From Pseudoscleropodium purum (lineage: Eukaryota; Streptophyta; Bryopsida; Hypnales; Brachytheciaceae), in the NCBI GenBank assembly GCA_963969395.1, contig OZ017797.1, positions 2,294,001 to 2,358,000 of the forward strand: a stretch of DNA of 64,000 bases. The letters are read 5' to 3'. Below the pieces are notes generated by a model. That model made no database searches. It was not told the DNA's origin and saw nothing but the letters and a program-made list of their open reading frames with translations. The translations under genes and the position numbers were made by a program. This document shows, in pieces, positions 48,232-59,878 of this stretch (position 1 is the first letter of the stretch; the number at the start of each line of letters is the position of its first letter).

Positions 48232-49282
48232 GCTAGTTTTCCGCCATGCCACCCGCCATCCGCTTGGCCACATGGCAGTTTTGCGCGGGTTTTCAAGGTT
48301 CAGATGGGGTTGGCGGGCTGGTTGAACCGCACACAGACCAGCGCCTGGCCAAGCCACGCCCCCGCCATCGACAGTAAAAGTGCAGGTGTTATTTGATTTC
48401 TATTAAAATCAAGATTTTGAGGAGGAAATTTAGAGATTGCACTTCTTCGCAGTCTAATTTAGTTCGTCGACACAATGCTACTATTTTGATTTTGCAGTGT
48501 ACGAACGTGCATACAATTTGTCTTTACAAATGGATCCCACAAATGAAATTGCTAAATTGCGTACCACATATTGTTTGATCTGAGAAGCACATATGTGATC
48601 GCAGTTACGTAATCCACCAAGCAAAATCATATGGCCAAGAAGTATGTACTACGACTGCATAATCTCAATGCCAATAGGAGCTTCAAAGAAATTAACTGAG
48701 ATTCCTCATGAAGCTTCTAATATGCAAATAAACTTACTTCAAAGTTTTCTGAAAACAAATTGGAAAAAATGGTCAAAATGAAAGAAAGGCAAGTACATGA
48801 AGAGAAATTGGGGAAAACCTAAAACTTCTTTTGCATTTTTTCAAATCAATTACTAGAGACGATGTGCCATTAGTGGTGAGCAATAACCTTGCCAAATTAT
48901 CTTCCTCAATTGTTACCCCTAATTTTAAACACTCTAAACACGTCTTTCAAATCAATTACCAAGCAAGAGAAGAGTTAAAAGCTAAAAAAATTGAAATCCT
49001 TCAATACTATGCGGCAAAGCAACACTGACAACACCTGCAACGAAGGAGAAAATCAATACAGACTTACCTCGAAGATGAAAGAACAACCTAAAAAACAACC
49101 CCAGAGCCGGAGTTTACCTCGGTAGGCCGTTGGCGGGTCTCAACTCCGCCAGGCTGAGTTCCGTCAAGGTGCCAGGCGGTTTCCACCAGCATCCGCCGGC
49201 ACCCTCCTCTTTTTAGTGCTTGTGCGTCGGCTAAATGCCGAATGTTGGAAGGACACTAGTGCGCCTCCTCTACCTACCAAAA
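48232..49282. promoter_or_regulatory. Two GC-rich islands upstream of DUF7869 copy C (right arm)
   Basis: Mirror of 21840-22890. In this arm the islands, palindromes and coding start keep their original context, because this arm is continuous with the flank at 50065. Confidence 0.35.
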
Positions 49283-49882
49283 CATTTGCATCACATACAT
49301 TGGATCTACAAAATAAACCTTGAACTATTTTAAATTCGTATAATCTAAAAATCATCAAGTGAAGCTAACTTGTAGTTCTTACAGTCTTAGGCAGACTCCA
49401 ACTCCACATTTGCTTGTCCTCTACTTCCACCGTCTCCGCAAAATCACCATTTAATTTCTAGAATTCTTTTCAATTCTTCATGAATGAATCAACAATTAAA
49501 AAAAACTTCTTACAATTTCTAACTTATCCAAAAAAACATGAAAATAGTTTTTGCTCATGAACAAATTACATGAATTAAAAATTGGAAATTGGAACAACTT
49601 TAATTAACCCCTCAAGCCCAAAAGATATATAATTTCAGCTCCCTTTCTTTTCTCAATGGGATGCCCAAACTAAGAAATATTTGTTTTCAAAATAAAACAA
49701 AATAAAATATCCCTTACGGTTCAACAAACCATCTTTCCATAGCTCCAAAAAACTCTTGATTTGCACAAAAAACTCATTCTTGGATGATTTGAAGGAATTC
49801 TCACGACAATTTTGTCTTAAGAGAGGTTGTATCAAGAAAAATAAGAAATAGATTGAAATATAACTCATGCTCTAGCATAGTT

Positions 49883-50331
49883 CTAAAGTTTTGTATAAAT
49901 TTCTCCCCAATTTGTATCACAGCAATGATAGAATGTATAATACTCTTCATTATATGGTTGTGTTTGTATAATCATTTTATATTGTGGATATTTCCATTTG
50001 AAAATACAATTTATATTATCTCTACAACCTATAGCTTTTCTTTTATATTTACTTGTATTATCGGAAATTAGTTCAAAAAGAGGGGTTTCTTCATGGTCAT
50101 TGTTGTTTCTTTGATTTTCACTTGTAATATTGTAAATTAATCCCAAAGGCTTGGTTTTTGATGGTCATTGTTGTTTTGTGTTGACTCTTTATCATTGTTT
50201 TTGTTAGGAGGGTTGTTGTTTTGATTGCTCTCTGATTTGTCATGCTTTTCAGGCTTCATCCCTTTTTGATTCATTTTCTTTTTCTTTGAACGATTATTTC
50301 CCATCATGAGAATATAGGGCTCACAAAACAA
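49883..50331 (-). pseudogene. N-rich, Lys-rich protein with a Cys/His-containing end; crosses the arm boundary
   Basis: A minus-strand frame from ATG near 50304 (MGNNRSKKKKMNQKG) is rich in Asn, Lys, Glu and Asp. It needs a -1 shift near 50140 to continue as NITSENQRNNNDHEETPLFE and then KAIGCRDNINCIFKWKYPQY, ending FYHCCDTNWGEIYTKL at 49883. The Cys/Cys ... His/Cys spacing could be a small zinc finger, but I do not recognise the family. The NNNDH stretch occurs twice, so a local duplication may explain the frame change. It continues without interruption across the right arm's outer end (50064/50065), which marks this side as original sequence. Confidence 0.4.
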
Positions 50332-53300
50332 ATAGAATAATAATGAGCAAAATGTATATGAAATTTTGAAAATAATTATCTATATGATTACAAAAATATT
50401 CATTCAATTAAACAAAAATATATATAATAATGCTAAATGATAATGACACTTTTTATGCATCATTTTTGAACTTATAAGAATTTAAAAATCTAGAAAAGCT
50501 AAAGTAAAAGTGAAAATGTTGAAAAACAAAAGTTAAAATCTAGAAAGTAAACGATATGTTATAATGTAAATTATTACTACTTACTTTAGATAATTCAATA
50601 ATTAAAAATATGATTTTTGTCTTAAAAGGTATAAAAAAATTCTTAAGAAAATTATTGCAACATAAATAGGCAAGAATTTGGTTCTACTAGCTTGTATTGA
50701 AAATAGAGTGGAAATAAAATTTATTAGATTTTGTTTTCTTAACTTAAATGAAGATAAAATTAATAGATACTTTGAAAGTTACAATTAAGTTTCACCAAGT
50801 ATCATATATTTTTTAGAGATGGAGACCATTAAGCATTAAGTGTCTAAAGTTGATTAGTGATCCTTGACCAAAAGACAACCTTATACACAATAGCATTTGA
50901 AATTGCTTTATTGTGAAGCAATTTAACAAAGTACTCATGTAGTATTGAAGAACATTCAATTATATATTTGTATGCAAAGTTCCAATAAGAACTAGAGGTG
51001 CAAAATGATGATTATTACAATTAAAATTGAACAAAATTGTCAAAATTAGATGTCCTAAGAGAAAAAAATTGGTATTTAAATCCAATTTTTTTTGTTTTTG
51101 CATGTCAATAATATATGAATTATTTTCAAGCACAATGGAATGCAAGCATAAATAAATTCAACTTATTACAAAGAATTTGTAAAGGTATAATCCATAAATA
51201 TCCAAGTGGTTCTCCCTCCAAAATTATTTCTTGGACCCCTTAATTTCAAATAATATATAGTAAATTTTAGGAACTTTTACTAAGTAGATTGCAAGATGTC
51301 TGCATTTAAAATGAAGTAAATAAGTTTTTTAATTGGATTTTGAGCATATTTTGTGACTAGATTATTTGACTTTGAATCTTTTTTTTATTTAAAATTTTTG
51401 TACAATATACTTTGAATTACAAAAAATTTATGATGAAGATTTGAGTTGAAAGTCTAGAAAAAAAGTTCCAAAAAAATCGATGATTTTCATTCTATAAAGA
51501 ATTGATAAATAGAACCATGTTCAAAATTCAAGGAAAGACTAAATTGGCAATAGCTTTTAAATGGAATTGAAGCACACTACTCCCCAATGGTAAGATTGTT
51601 CTAGCAAGCATATTTAATCTTGTGAATTTTTTTAATTTTTTAATTGTAAAAAATGAGTTCAAAAACAAATCTCATATGTTATTTCTTCAATTAATTTTTA
51701 TGATTGTAGCCTATAAAACAAAAACTCCACAACTTTCACATTACTAATCCAAATAGAATGAATCAAAGTTTTCCATATAGACAAAAATACTATCAATGAG
51801 AAAAATGAGAAAATTTTTTGTAGATATTTTTACTATATGATCTTCTACTTTTTGAGCTTATTGTGGTATAATTTTTGTTCCTTGGCATTGATTGGAATAA
51901 AAATTTGATTATGTAAAAGCTATTATGTTTTCTAATCTGATTTAAGAAAAAGTTTCAAAAAATCATTTCAAACTTTAGATTACAATATTATGTGAGCCTA
52001 TCCAAAATTTATCTTGTCCCCCAAAGGGACTTTAGAAATAAGGACTACATTAGTAGACAGTCCAAATTTCCCAAATTGTGAAGATGTATTGTAATATGAA
52101 GTTTAGAATAATAATAGTTGATGATTAATCTCAAAATATAGTTGTGAAAAATTATTAATGAATCATATCCATGTGCTTAAATCAATTAGTTTATAAAGTG
52201 ATACTTTTGAATAAAATTTGAGGCCATAAATTAGAAATTCTTTCTTAAATCAATTGTAGATTGAAAATTGGTGATTCTCTCTAAGGAAAAATTTATTGAA
52301 AGTTAAAATTATTTAGTTCTAATCATATTGATTTTTGAAGATTTTTAATTTATTTTTTATTCAACTTGTATTTGAAGGGTCATAACTATTAGTATCTACT
52401 AAATTATACGTACAGTATTTGCAAAGCAAAGTTTTCAAAATCAATACTTTATAAATGTTAACAACAAAACTAAAAAAAGAATCTTTAAAAAAATTATGGA
52501 TTAAAAAAAGCATTTTCTATATTTGAAATGTGTTTGCAATCATCTATTGTTCAAAATTTGAACTCCTAATCCTTATGAGGTTAAGGTTTCCCTTTTAAAT
52601 TGAATATGTAATTGATATTTTAAATTATTTAAGAAAATCACATTATAGAATATTTTGCATTGCTATCACATTCATCTACCCTCCAATTTTTAAAGAATAG
52701 TATTCTTGATATTTTTTTAATCATGCAATATAACTTTTTGTAGCCATATCTCAAAATTTCTACAAAATAAAGTTTTTCTAATGTGCAAATGCAATAAGGA
52801 TAGTTGAGAGCATGCACTAAATTTTCTATATGAATTGGATCAAGGGAGATTTTGTTGAAAAACCTAATATTCAACCAATGAGCATTTGCCTACTTCTACA
52901 ATGTCTAGAATATTTTATTGCATGATCATTAATTAGCTAGGTTTCTCTTTGAAAACAGCTCGTAATTAATACATCTTTGAAGTATTTGAGTTTAACCCTT
53001 GAGTGTCAATACAAATGTTTGGTGTCCAATGGATGGTAAGGAATTTTTCTAGTAGAACAAAATTTCAACTATCCATCCTTGGAATTTTCACTACTTCAAA
53101 GTTGTTGCTAGTTTGCTATTGTTTTTTAGTTGTTGTCTCTTAATTATTGCTTTAAAATTGTTACTTCAAGGTTGTTTTAAGATTTTTGCTTCAAGTTGGA
53201 TCTTAATTCTTGCTTAATTGTTGTTTTTTAGACATTTTTTTCTATTCTTTGTTATTTCTTGCCTCTTATTATCTTTTATTGCATTTTTACTTGTCTTATT

Positions 53301-53395
53301 CTTGCTTCTTATTGAGTTTTAGTTTTAGTTTTTGTTGCCTCATGTTATATCTTAGCTTTTACTTCTTACTATCTTTTAGTACTAACTTGAACAAA
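50332..53395. other. AT-rich DNA without a recognisable gene
   Basis: Very AT-rich with short frames only. Part of it may be the interior of a non-autonomous CACTA element whose right end is at 53883, but no left end was found here. Confidence 0.5.
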
Positions 53396-53860
53396 AAAAT
53401 GACTCACTATAGTCATATGCTACATCAACCAAAATATGACTCACTACAATCATATCCCATATCACTCAAAATATGACTCGCCATAGTCATATTTCATATC
53501 ACTCAAAATATGACTTACTACAATCATATTCCATATTACTCAAAATATGACTCATTGCAATTATATTCCACGTTAGCCAAAATATGACTTTGGTGAGTCA
53601 TATTCCACGTAGTATTTTTTTATTTTGCCCGGGCAGCTCATGAAAAAGTCAAACCTTCATGAATGGTCAACATATATGCCATATTGGCAAAATACATCTA
53701 AAAATGGTTTATTATACTTTCAAATCTATATGACTCCAAATATAACTCACCAATCATATGACTAAAAGTGAATGACTCAATACAAGTCATCTATAGTGTT
53801 TTTTGCTTAAATCACATTTTTTTGATTTTGTGACTCACTGCAATCATATTTTGCTGTTAC
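53396..53860. repeat. CACTA subterminal repeats, 37-bp period
   Basis: Five to six copies of AAAATATGACTCACTACAAT followed by CATATTCCATATCACTC, with starts at about 53395, 53432, 53469, 53506, 53543 and 53579. Within each, TATGACT and AGTCATAT form a short inverted repeat. More isolated ATGACTCA and CAATCATAT words follow up to 53850. Their position directly inside a CACTA terminus fits transposase-binding subterminal repeats of that superfamily. Confidence 0.75.
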
Positions 53861-53870
53861 AAAACAATCA

Positions 53871-53883
53871 TTTTCTTGTAGTG
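53871..53883 (-). mobile_element. CACTA transposon right terminus
   Basis: TTTTCTTGTAGTG is the reverse complement of the classic CACTACAAGAAAA end. It is preceded by the subterminal repeats above. The left end was not identified in this window. Confidence 0.75.
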
Positions 53884-54476
53884 TTTGTTGTAAGAAAGAC
53901 ATGTCTTCTACAATAATTTGACTTCCTATAAGTGATTTTCCAATTTTTTAAGCCAATTTTTCACAAGATAGTGAAAAAAGATGATTTCCAAAGTCATCCG
54001 TTCATCCATTAGGGGTTAAAAAAATCTTTGAAGGTAGAGTTTTTGACAAATAAAATTTTATTTTGGTTATAAAAAGATGTCCAAAGAAACTACACAAATA
54101 AAACTTTATCTTTTATATTTTATTTTTGGGGTCCATGCCTTATGTCAAATAGGGAAAATAACTTGAACATGGTCATTTGGGTTTTAGGAATTAAAACCAT
54201 AAATTTTTTTCAAACCAATTGTGGTTTTAGAGAAATTTTCTATTACACTTCGCAAAAATCTTAAATATTCGAAATTGTTGGAGAATCAATGAATTTTTTT
54301 ATCTACAACCCTATTTTTTTGGATACTTAGGGTTATATGTATAGGGGGAGGGGGCAGGTTACCTTTTCTTTTGGCGGATTAGGCGGCGGCGCTAGGCAAA
54401 TGGAGGGCTTCCACGTGGCAACGCGGGCAGCTTCGTCGTCGGTGGCACGGTGGCTTCTTCGACGGAGCTGGTAATC

Positions 54477-54492
54477 AGGGTTTAGGGTTTTT
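54477..54492 (+). promoter_or_regulatory. Telo-box-like motif
   Basis: AGGGTTTAGGGTTTTT. AAACCCTAA-type telo-boxes are common in plant promoters, particularly of genes active in dividing cells (established knowledge). Here the motif is in the GC-rich region upstream of unit 2. Confidence 0.5.
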
Positions 54493-54508
54493 GTTGCAGC
54501 TTCCATCT

Positions 54509-55003
54509 CTAACTCCCTGCACCTGCCGCTGCTGCCGCTGCCACTTACGTCAAGTGTTTGCACGCACGGGACCTGCGAAGATTCGTTGGGAGGTGCCACA
54601 ATTTCTGGAGCGCTCTGGGAAGGCTCTCGGTGGATCCTAGGATTGCACCAGTCGGAGTTCAGGTTGTTTCAGCTTTCATCCCTGACTCCCTGCACCTGCC
54701 ACTGCTGCCGCTGCCACTTACGTCGAGTGTTTGCACGCACGGGACCTGCGAAGATTCGTTGGGAGGTGCCACAATTTCTGGAGCGCTCTGGGAAGGCTCT
54801 CGGTGGATCCTAGGATTGCACCGGTCGGAGTTCAGGTTGTTTCAGCTTTCATCCCTGACTCCCTGCACCTGCCGCTGCCACTTACGTCGAGTGTTTGCAC
54901 GCGCGTGTACCTGCGAAGATTCGTTGGGAGGTGCCACGATTTCTGGAGCGCTCTGGGAAGGCTCTTGGTGGATCCTCGGATTGCGCCGGTCGGAGTTCAG
55001 GTT
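54509..55003. repeat. 173-bp tandem repeat, three copies
   Basis: Copies start at 54509, 54682 and 54855. Each contains CTCCCTGCACCTGCC, CACTTACGTC, CGAAGATTCGTTGGGAGGTG, TCTGGAGCGCTCTGGGAAGG and TCGGAGTTCAGGTT. The third copy lacks about 9 bp of the GCTGCTGCC part. Copies differ at few positions, so the duplication is recent. Confidence 0.9.
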
Positions 55004-55559
55004 CATGCATACTCCGACTTGATTAGGGTTTAGTGTTTTCTTGGAGGTTAGGAGTGCTAGAATGACGTGCTAGTGTGTGACGTTTTGGTTTGGGCGTTAT
55101 TGGAGGGTTTTGGATGCATTGGTGTTCATTTGAGGTTAGGGTGAGAGCGTTGTTGTAGACGCTGGAGTCTTGCTTGTTTTGCTTTTCGTGTTTTGCTTTT
55201 CACAACCATTCTGGTCTGCGATGACTTCGGTGAGAGTGTCGCCTAGATCGCTCTCAATTTTCAATTTCCTGGGATCTGTGTGAGAGATGTTCGCGTTTCA
55301 CGTTTCAAGCCAATCGCGTCGTACTGATCCATTGGCTTCCATGTTGTAGATCCTGGGCGTGAAGAGGAGGCAAGTGTCGTTAGGGACAGGCTCACGGTCA
55401 AGGGAGAAGCTGGTGATCGTGTTCCAGATCAATGAGATTTCTTGGATTTCCCGTTTCGTGTTTCCTCCCTTGATTCAGTTTCGTTGGGTTTCGCGTTTCA
55501 GCTCACTGAGATTTGTGGGAAGACAGATGTGGGAAGACAAGTGCGGGAGGTCAAGTGTG

Positions 55560-55732
55560 GTAAGTTTGCTTCTGTGGCATGATTTGCATCGCAGTCCTTG
55601 TTCTCGTGTGTTCGAATTTTATGAGTTTTGGGAATCTCTTGCCACTTATCTTTGTAGTTGTTGTTTCATTGCTTGAGTTGCACGTCAAGTTGTAGAATTT
55701 GATGTTAGTTTTTTTTTATTGTGTATTTGCAG
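55560..55732 (+). other. Predicted 5' leader intron of unit 2
   Basis: Donor GTAAGTTTG at 55560 and acceptor after a long T tract (TTTTTTTTATTGTGTATTTG, then CAG) ending at 55732. Both sites are close to plant consensus. No protein frame crosses it. Confidence 0.55.
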
Positions 55733-56127
55733 GTGTAAGTGTGATTTGCATTGATATTGCTTGGAAGAATTCGAAGTTCTGTTTGGCAGTTGCGTGGGGA
55801 ATTTGCAATTGATTGCAGACAGTTTGCGGTGGGTGCTTCAGCAATTCACATTGGTGTCAAACTTCTTTTGTTTTTGGTACGCAAGCTGCATCTTGATTCA
55901 GTTTTCATTTAATTTTGGTTCAATTTGTAGAGTGCTCATCCAACTAAGTGATGCTTTGCTTCCATTTGTAGAGTGCTAATGGTTTGGTTCAGTTTGTAGA
56001 GTCCTTTGGTTGAGTTATGGTTCAGTTTGTAGAGTGCTAATGCAATAAGAATAATATGCAAAAGGCCTGTAGAGCTCTGATAAATTTTAGGGTTTTGGTA
56101 CCAGGATCGTCCCAGCTTCTTATTTAC

Positions 56128-56668
56128 TTATCCTCGACTCGAGGATAAAAACCTTGAGACCAAAACTTCATCAAAAATTTTAATCAATTATCCTCGACTC
56201 GAGGATATCCTAGAAGACCCCTTCTTCCAGGAATTAATGAAAAATCTCAAATAATAAATCTGGAAGATCAAATTACAGAATGGAATCATCTAATTCCACC
56301 ACATAATTCTGTGTAACGACATATCTAGAACACTAGAACACAAAACGAGCAAGAAGGAAATGACTAAAAACAGTTATCCTCGACTCGAGGATAAAGAGGA
56401 GCTGTCAATAATGACCCCCCACAAAATCCAGAAATAGAATTTCCTATTAAAAAATAAATTGACTACACCATGTCAATTGTATTTCTATCAATCTAGAATG
56501 TCTCTGCTATATTCATGAAGGGGAAAATCACTTAGATCGATAAAAGGATGTATCCTCGAATCGAGGATATCATGCCTGTAATTATCACACTCGACTGAAG
56601 TTAGTTCTAGATGTACCTAAGCCAGTATTCAGTACATAGCCATGAAAAATATCCTCGATTCGAGGATA
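56128..56668. repeat. Five CTCGA-class palindromes upstream of the unit 2 start codon
   Basis: TATCCTCGAnTCGAGGATA-type sites at 56128-56148, 56188-56207, 56374-56394, 56551-56569 and 56650-56668; a half site (CACTCGACTG) is near 56588. The last ends 30 bp before ATG 56699, which follows a TTACAG acceptor, so the group probably lies in a leader intron, as in the DUF7869 copy C gene. Confidence 0.9.
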
Positions 56669-57340
56669 AAAACAGATGTAATACATTAAGCTTACAGCAT
56701 GTCCTTATTGCGTATGACAGGGTCCCAGAAAATAGAAGAAAACAACCAGACCTCAACAAATGACTATTTCCACATGGAGCTCCTCATTGAACCCTTCCAG
56801 AATCCTTTGGGAGAAGTGCCATTCTTCGAGGAAATGGCTGAAAACTACGGGGAGCTGTGGAAGTTCAAAGATGTAGTTAATCAGTGGAACTTTGGAGTAA
56901 ATCGACAGAAGAACTACGTCTTCCTCAGATACCAGCCAGAGGGAACAATCAGGTTCATGCCATGGAACCTTAATGAGAAGGTGACTCTGATCGAGCAACA
57001 CCGATCAGATTACCTTGTAATCATTCTCCAAGAAGTAGATGGAAGTGGTCACCCCCTCCCACACGTCCATTCAATTGTTTGCAATGTTGGACTTGAGTTA
57101 GGGGGGTTCGATTTAGCAGAGTTATTATCATACCTCACAGGGACGCACTTAGACTTCTTGGCGGATGAGTTCGAAACCAAATTCTGGTCGTGGAATCATG
57201 TGTCCTCCACAGCCCACATCCGTCGAGTGGCTGCGATATTCCTTTCTCTTGATTGCTTTGCTCTGGAAACCTTCTCTAGAAGTCACCAGAAGCTTACAGG
57301 GAAATCAAATGAACGCGCTCTTGCTAAAGAGAAATCTGGG

Positions 57341-57421
57341 GCACCACCTGGGAGCAGGAACACGAGAGCACCACCTGGGAGCGGGAGCACGAGGGCACCA
57401 CCTGGGAGTGGGAGCACGAGG
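57341..57421 (+). repeat. 27-bp coding tandem repeat in unit 2
   Basis: Three copies of GCACCACCTGGGAGCGGGAG plus CACGAGG at 57341, 57368 and 57395, encoding (A/T)APPGSGSTR-type units just before the basic stretch KRKAVER. A flexible, positively charged linker is likely. Confidence 0.9.
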
Positions 57422-58220
57422 ACACGACCTCGATCAGAAAACTAGAAGAGGAAGGCAGTAGAGCGTACAGAAGGCGATACAAATAGTAAGCGCAAAAAGT
57501 CTAACCTAGTCGAAAAGACTCGAACAGCCGGGAGTTCAGGATCAATATTGACTGACCTCCCTGGTGCAGGGGAGCAGCCTGTACGAGAAAAGGAAGATCA
57601 CGAGGAGTTTACGAAGTACCAGAAGGAGTTCTGGGATAACCATCAGAAGTGCTTTCTTTTTTATGGTAAAACTTTCGATATTTCCATTGAGAAATGCATT
57701 CTGGCGAAGGACACATACATCGTGAGGAAGCTGGAGCGGAACATGGTTGACGTTGTCAAGAAAAAGCTTGTGGAACTTGGAGACGCAAAAACTCAAAGGC
57801 AAAAGCTGTGCCTGACTCCTGTGGATGAAAATGGCAAACTCCTAAAGAGTGCCCCAAAATCGTGGGATGACATCAAGTCTGGAGAATTCATGATCATCAA
57901 CGGGCAGCACAATGTGATGGCCTCAAAAGAGCTTCAAATTAGAGGGTGTGGAGAGAAGCGACGAAAGGAGCTCTAGACATGGAACGCAAGTATTGTATGG
58001 GCTACTGATCCCGTGAAGCTGACGAATATCTCCGAGTTCTACAATAAAACCAACCACATTAACCATGCCCAGCCGACCTGGGGAAATCAGATTATCAGCT
58101 TACGCAACGTGTGGGTGGACTTAGGGAGACCCTACCTCCTCTCAAACGAACCAGTGAATCGCAAGAACTCATCCGTAGCCAGTTTGACGCAGTATGCGGT
58201 ATGTCAATTCCATCTCTGGC

Positions 58221-58368
58221 TATCCTCAAGTCGAGGGTAATGATCATATGCCTTTTATCATGTGTTTGATAGTTTTTAGAATTGTGCAGAACTGTGAAGT
58301 AAGACTTGGCTTAGAAGAAGTGACTTCGATTTCGTCTCTGTCTCACACTCATCCTCGGCTCGAGGATA
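58221..58368. repeat. Two CTCGA-class palindromes in intron 1 of unit 2
   Basis: TATCCTCAAGTCGAGGGTAA at 58221-58240 and CATCCTCGGCTCGAGGATA at 58350-58368, inside the 58199-58425 intron. The intron is homologous to the one in unit 1 that holds two TTGA-class palindromes. Confidence 0.85.
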
Positions 58369-59781
58369 ATTCTTGTTGTCTAGTCTAAATTTACTTGCCT
58401 CACATAGTTCATGTATGCTATGCAGAAATTCACAACCTTGGTCCTGACACGATATCGAAACATCAATCCTGAGAAAGATGGGGCAACAATCAAGAGCACC
58501 ACCGACGTGAAGAACGAGATAAAGATTATCACCCTACGTGATGAGATTTATGAACTCTGGGATGAATTTCTTGTAGGCTACTCCGAAGGTAGATTGATAG
58601 ATCCCTTAACCAGACAAGAGTACAGGGCAGACAAGAAGTTTAACCCTAAATCATGTTCGCTAAAGAGGGAGTTCTTCAGGCATTGTGGCCATTTCACGGA
58701 CAGAGATCTTAAGGATTTTGCTCTGCATTTGCTACACAAGACTCTGGAGCGGACACGGCCATACCCAAAGGTCTTAGTTAGTAAAACAAGAATTCTGATT
58801 GAAGACAATCAGAACGCTGCAGATTGGGTCGACCGTCGGAAGCGGAAGAGAGTGATTCACGAAGAATTGCTCGCTGTGAAGAAGACTCTAGTCTTCAGGG
58901 ACGACTCTGGAGACGTCGTCGACAAGACCTGGAAGCCGTGGAAACGGAGGCACCGGTTTTCAACAGCAACATGGAACTTCTTGCTTGCTACCACTCCAAT
59001 CCCCTATTTCACAAAGCGGCTCACAAATGAAGGCAAACTAAAACGAGTAGAAGATTTCAGTGAGAAGTTTCCCGACCTTCTGCCCATGTTTCAGCGCTTC
59101 GTCAAACTCAAGTATCGTCTAAGGCAGCCATTTGGAGATGTCGACATTCGGGGATTTGAGAGAGTTGCCATGTCTGTGGTGGCGAATTCGTCATGGAAGT
59201 ACAATAACGGGTATCTGGGTTTTGGAATACTCGATCTCCGCAAGGCACCCAAACAAAAGGCTAGCAAGTCAAGTACTTCTGGCATACTTCTACCATTCCT
59301 GAACTACCTGTCTACCCACTTGGATCCCAAGTTTGACACTCCCAATGTCTGGCTCTGGATTGTTGGGGATTCTCTGGATATGGAGACTGTATCTAACTTC
59401 ATTGCGGTTAAAATGCAAGATTACGACTCAAAGCTCTCTTGTTACATTCCGGGTAAGGCAGAGAGAATAAACAACATATCCAGCCGGGCAAGCGCGACTC
59501 AAGTGTACCTCATCTTTTTGTTCAAGAAGAATGACGCCAACGCTAAGCTCCTTGAAATCGGTGTGAAGGACGAGTATAGGACGCCGAAAGATATGGCGTA
59601 CTATGATGATTCCGCGAGAAACAATGAGGCGAAGTGGAGAATCTATCCATCGAAACTGAGGATGGAGTTCTATTTGGATATGCTGTCCACATTTGTGAGT
59701 CCGGGTGAGAATGTGTTGGGAATCTACACCGGATCCAAGTGCATGCTAGCTGCACAGGTAATAGCTCCGCTCAAGTGCATA

Positions 59782-59878
59782 TATCCTCGATTCGAGGATA
59801 CTATAAGCTTATGTTGATTTTTTTATGTTCTCCACTTTGTTTTTAGTGATAACTTATGTCATCCTCGACTCGAGGATG
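59782..59878. repeat. Two CTCGA-class palindromes in intron 2 of unit 2
   Basis: TATCCTCGATTCGAGGATA at 59782-59800 and CATCCTCGACTCGAGGATG at 59860-59878, inside the 59758-59953 intron. In the second copy both outer bases differ from the consensus but still pair with each other (C with G). Confidence 0.9.

Larger units (their letters stand above)
37282..50064. repeat. Giant inverted repeat, right arm (12,783 bp)
   Basis: Reverse complement of 21058-33840. The outer end at 50064 lies inside an open frame that continues outside the arm (49883-50331, minus), so the right arm looks like the original and the left arm like the copy. Confidence 0.95.
54340..55740 (+). promoter_or_regulatory. GC-rich promoter/leader region of the NGQH/methylase-like gene (unit 2)
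   Basis: An abrupt rise in GC content begins near 54340 in AT-rich DNA. It includes a telo-box-like AGGGTTTAGGGTTTTT at 54477-54492, a second GATTAGGGTTTAG at 55022, a threefold 173-bp tandem repeat and a well-formed intron (55560-55732). Open frames here shift between repeat copies, so the region is more likely promoter plus noncoding first exon than protein-coding. It lies 1-2.3 kb upstream of the unit 2 start codon. Confidence 0.5.

Noticed and set aside
21058..50064. Plastid-type inverted repeat
   Set aside because: No rRNA, tRNA or plastid gene in the arms; the content is transposon-derived nuclear sequence with introns.
13411..53883. One CACTA element spanning both CACTA-like ends
   Set aside because: The 3-bp flanks differ (GGT and TTT), the inner terminal sequences differ, and the interval would contain several other complete structures.
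54558..55033. Protein-coding gene of 100-154 codons with internal repeats
   Set aside because: The open frames arise from the 173-bp tandem repeat, which is not a multiple of three, so each copy is read in a different frame. The region is better explained as promoter and leader.
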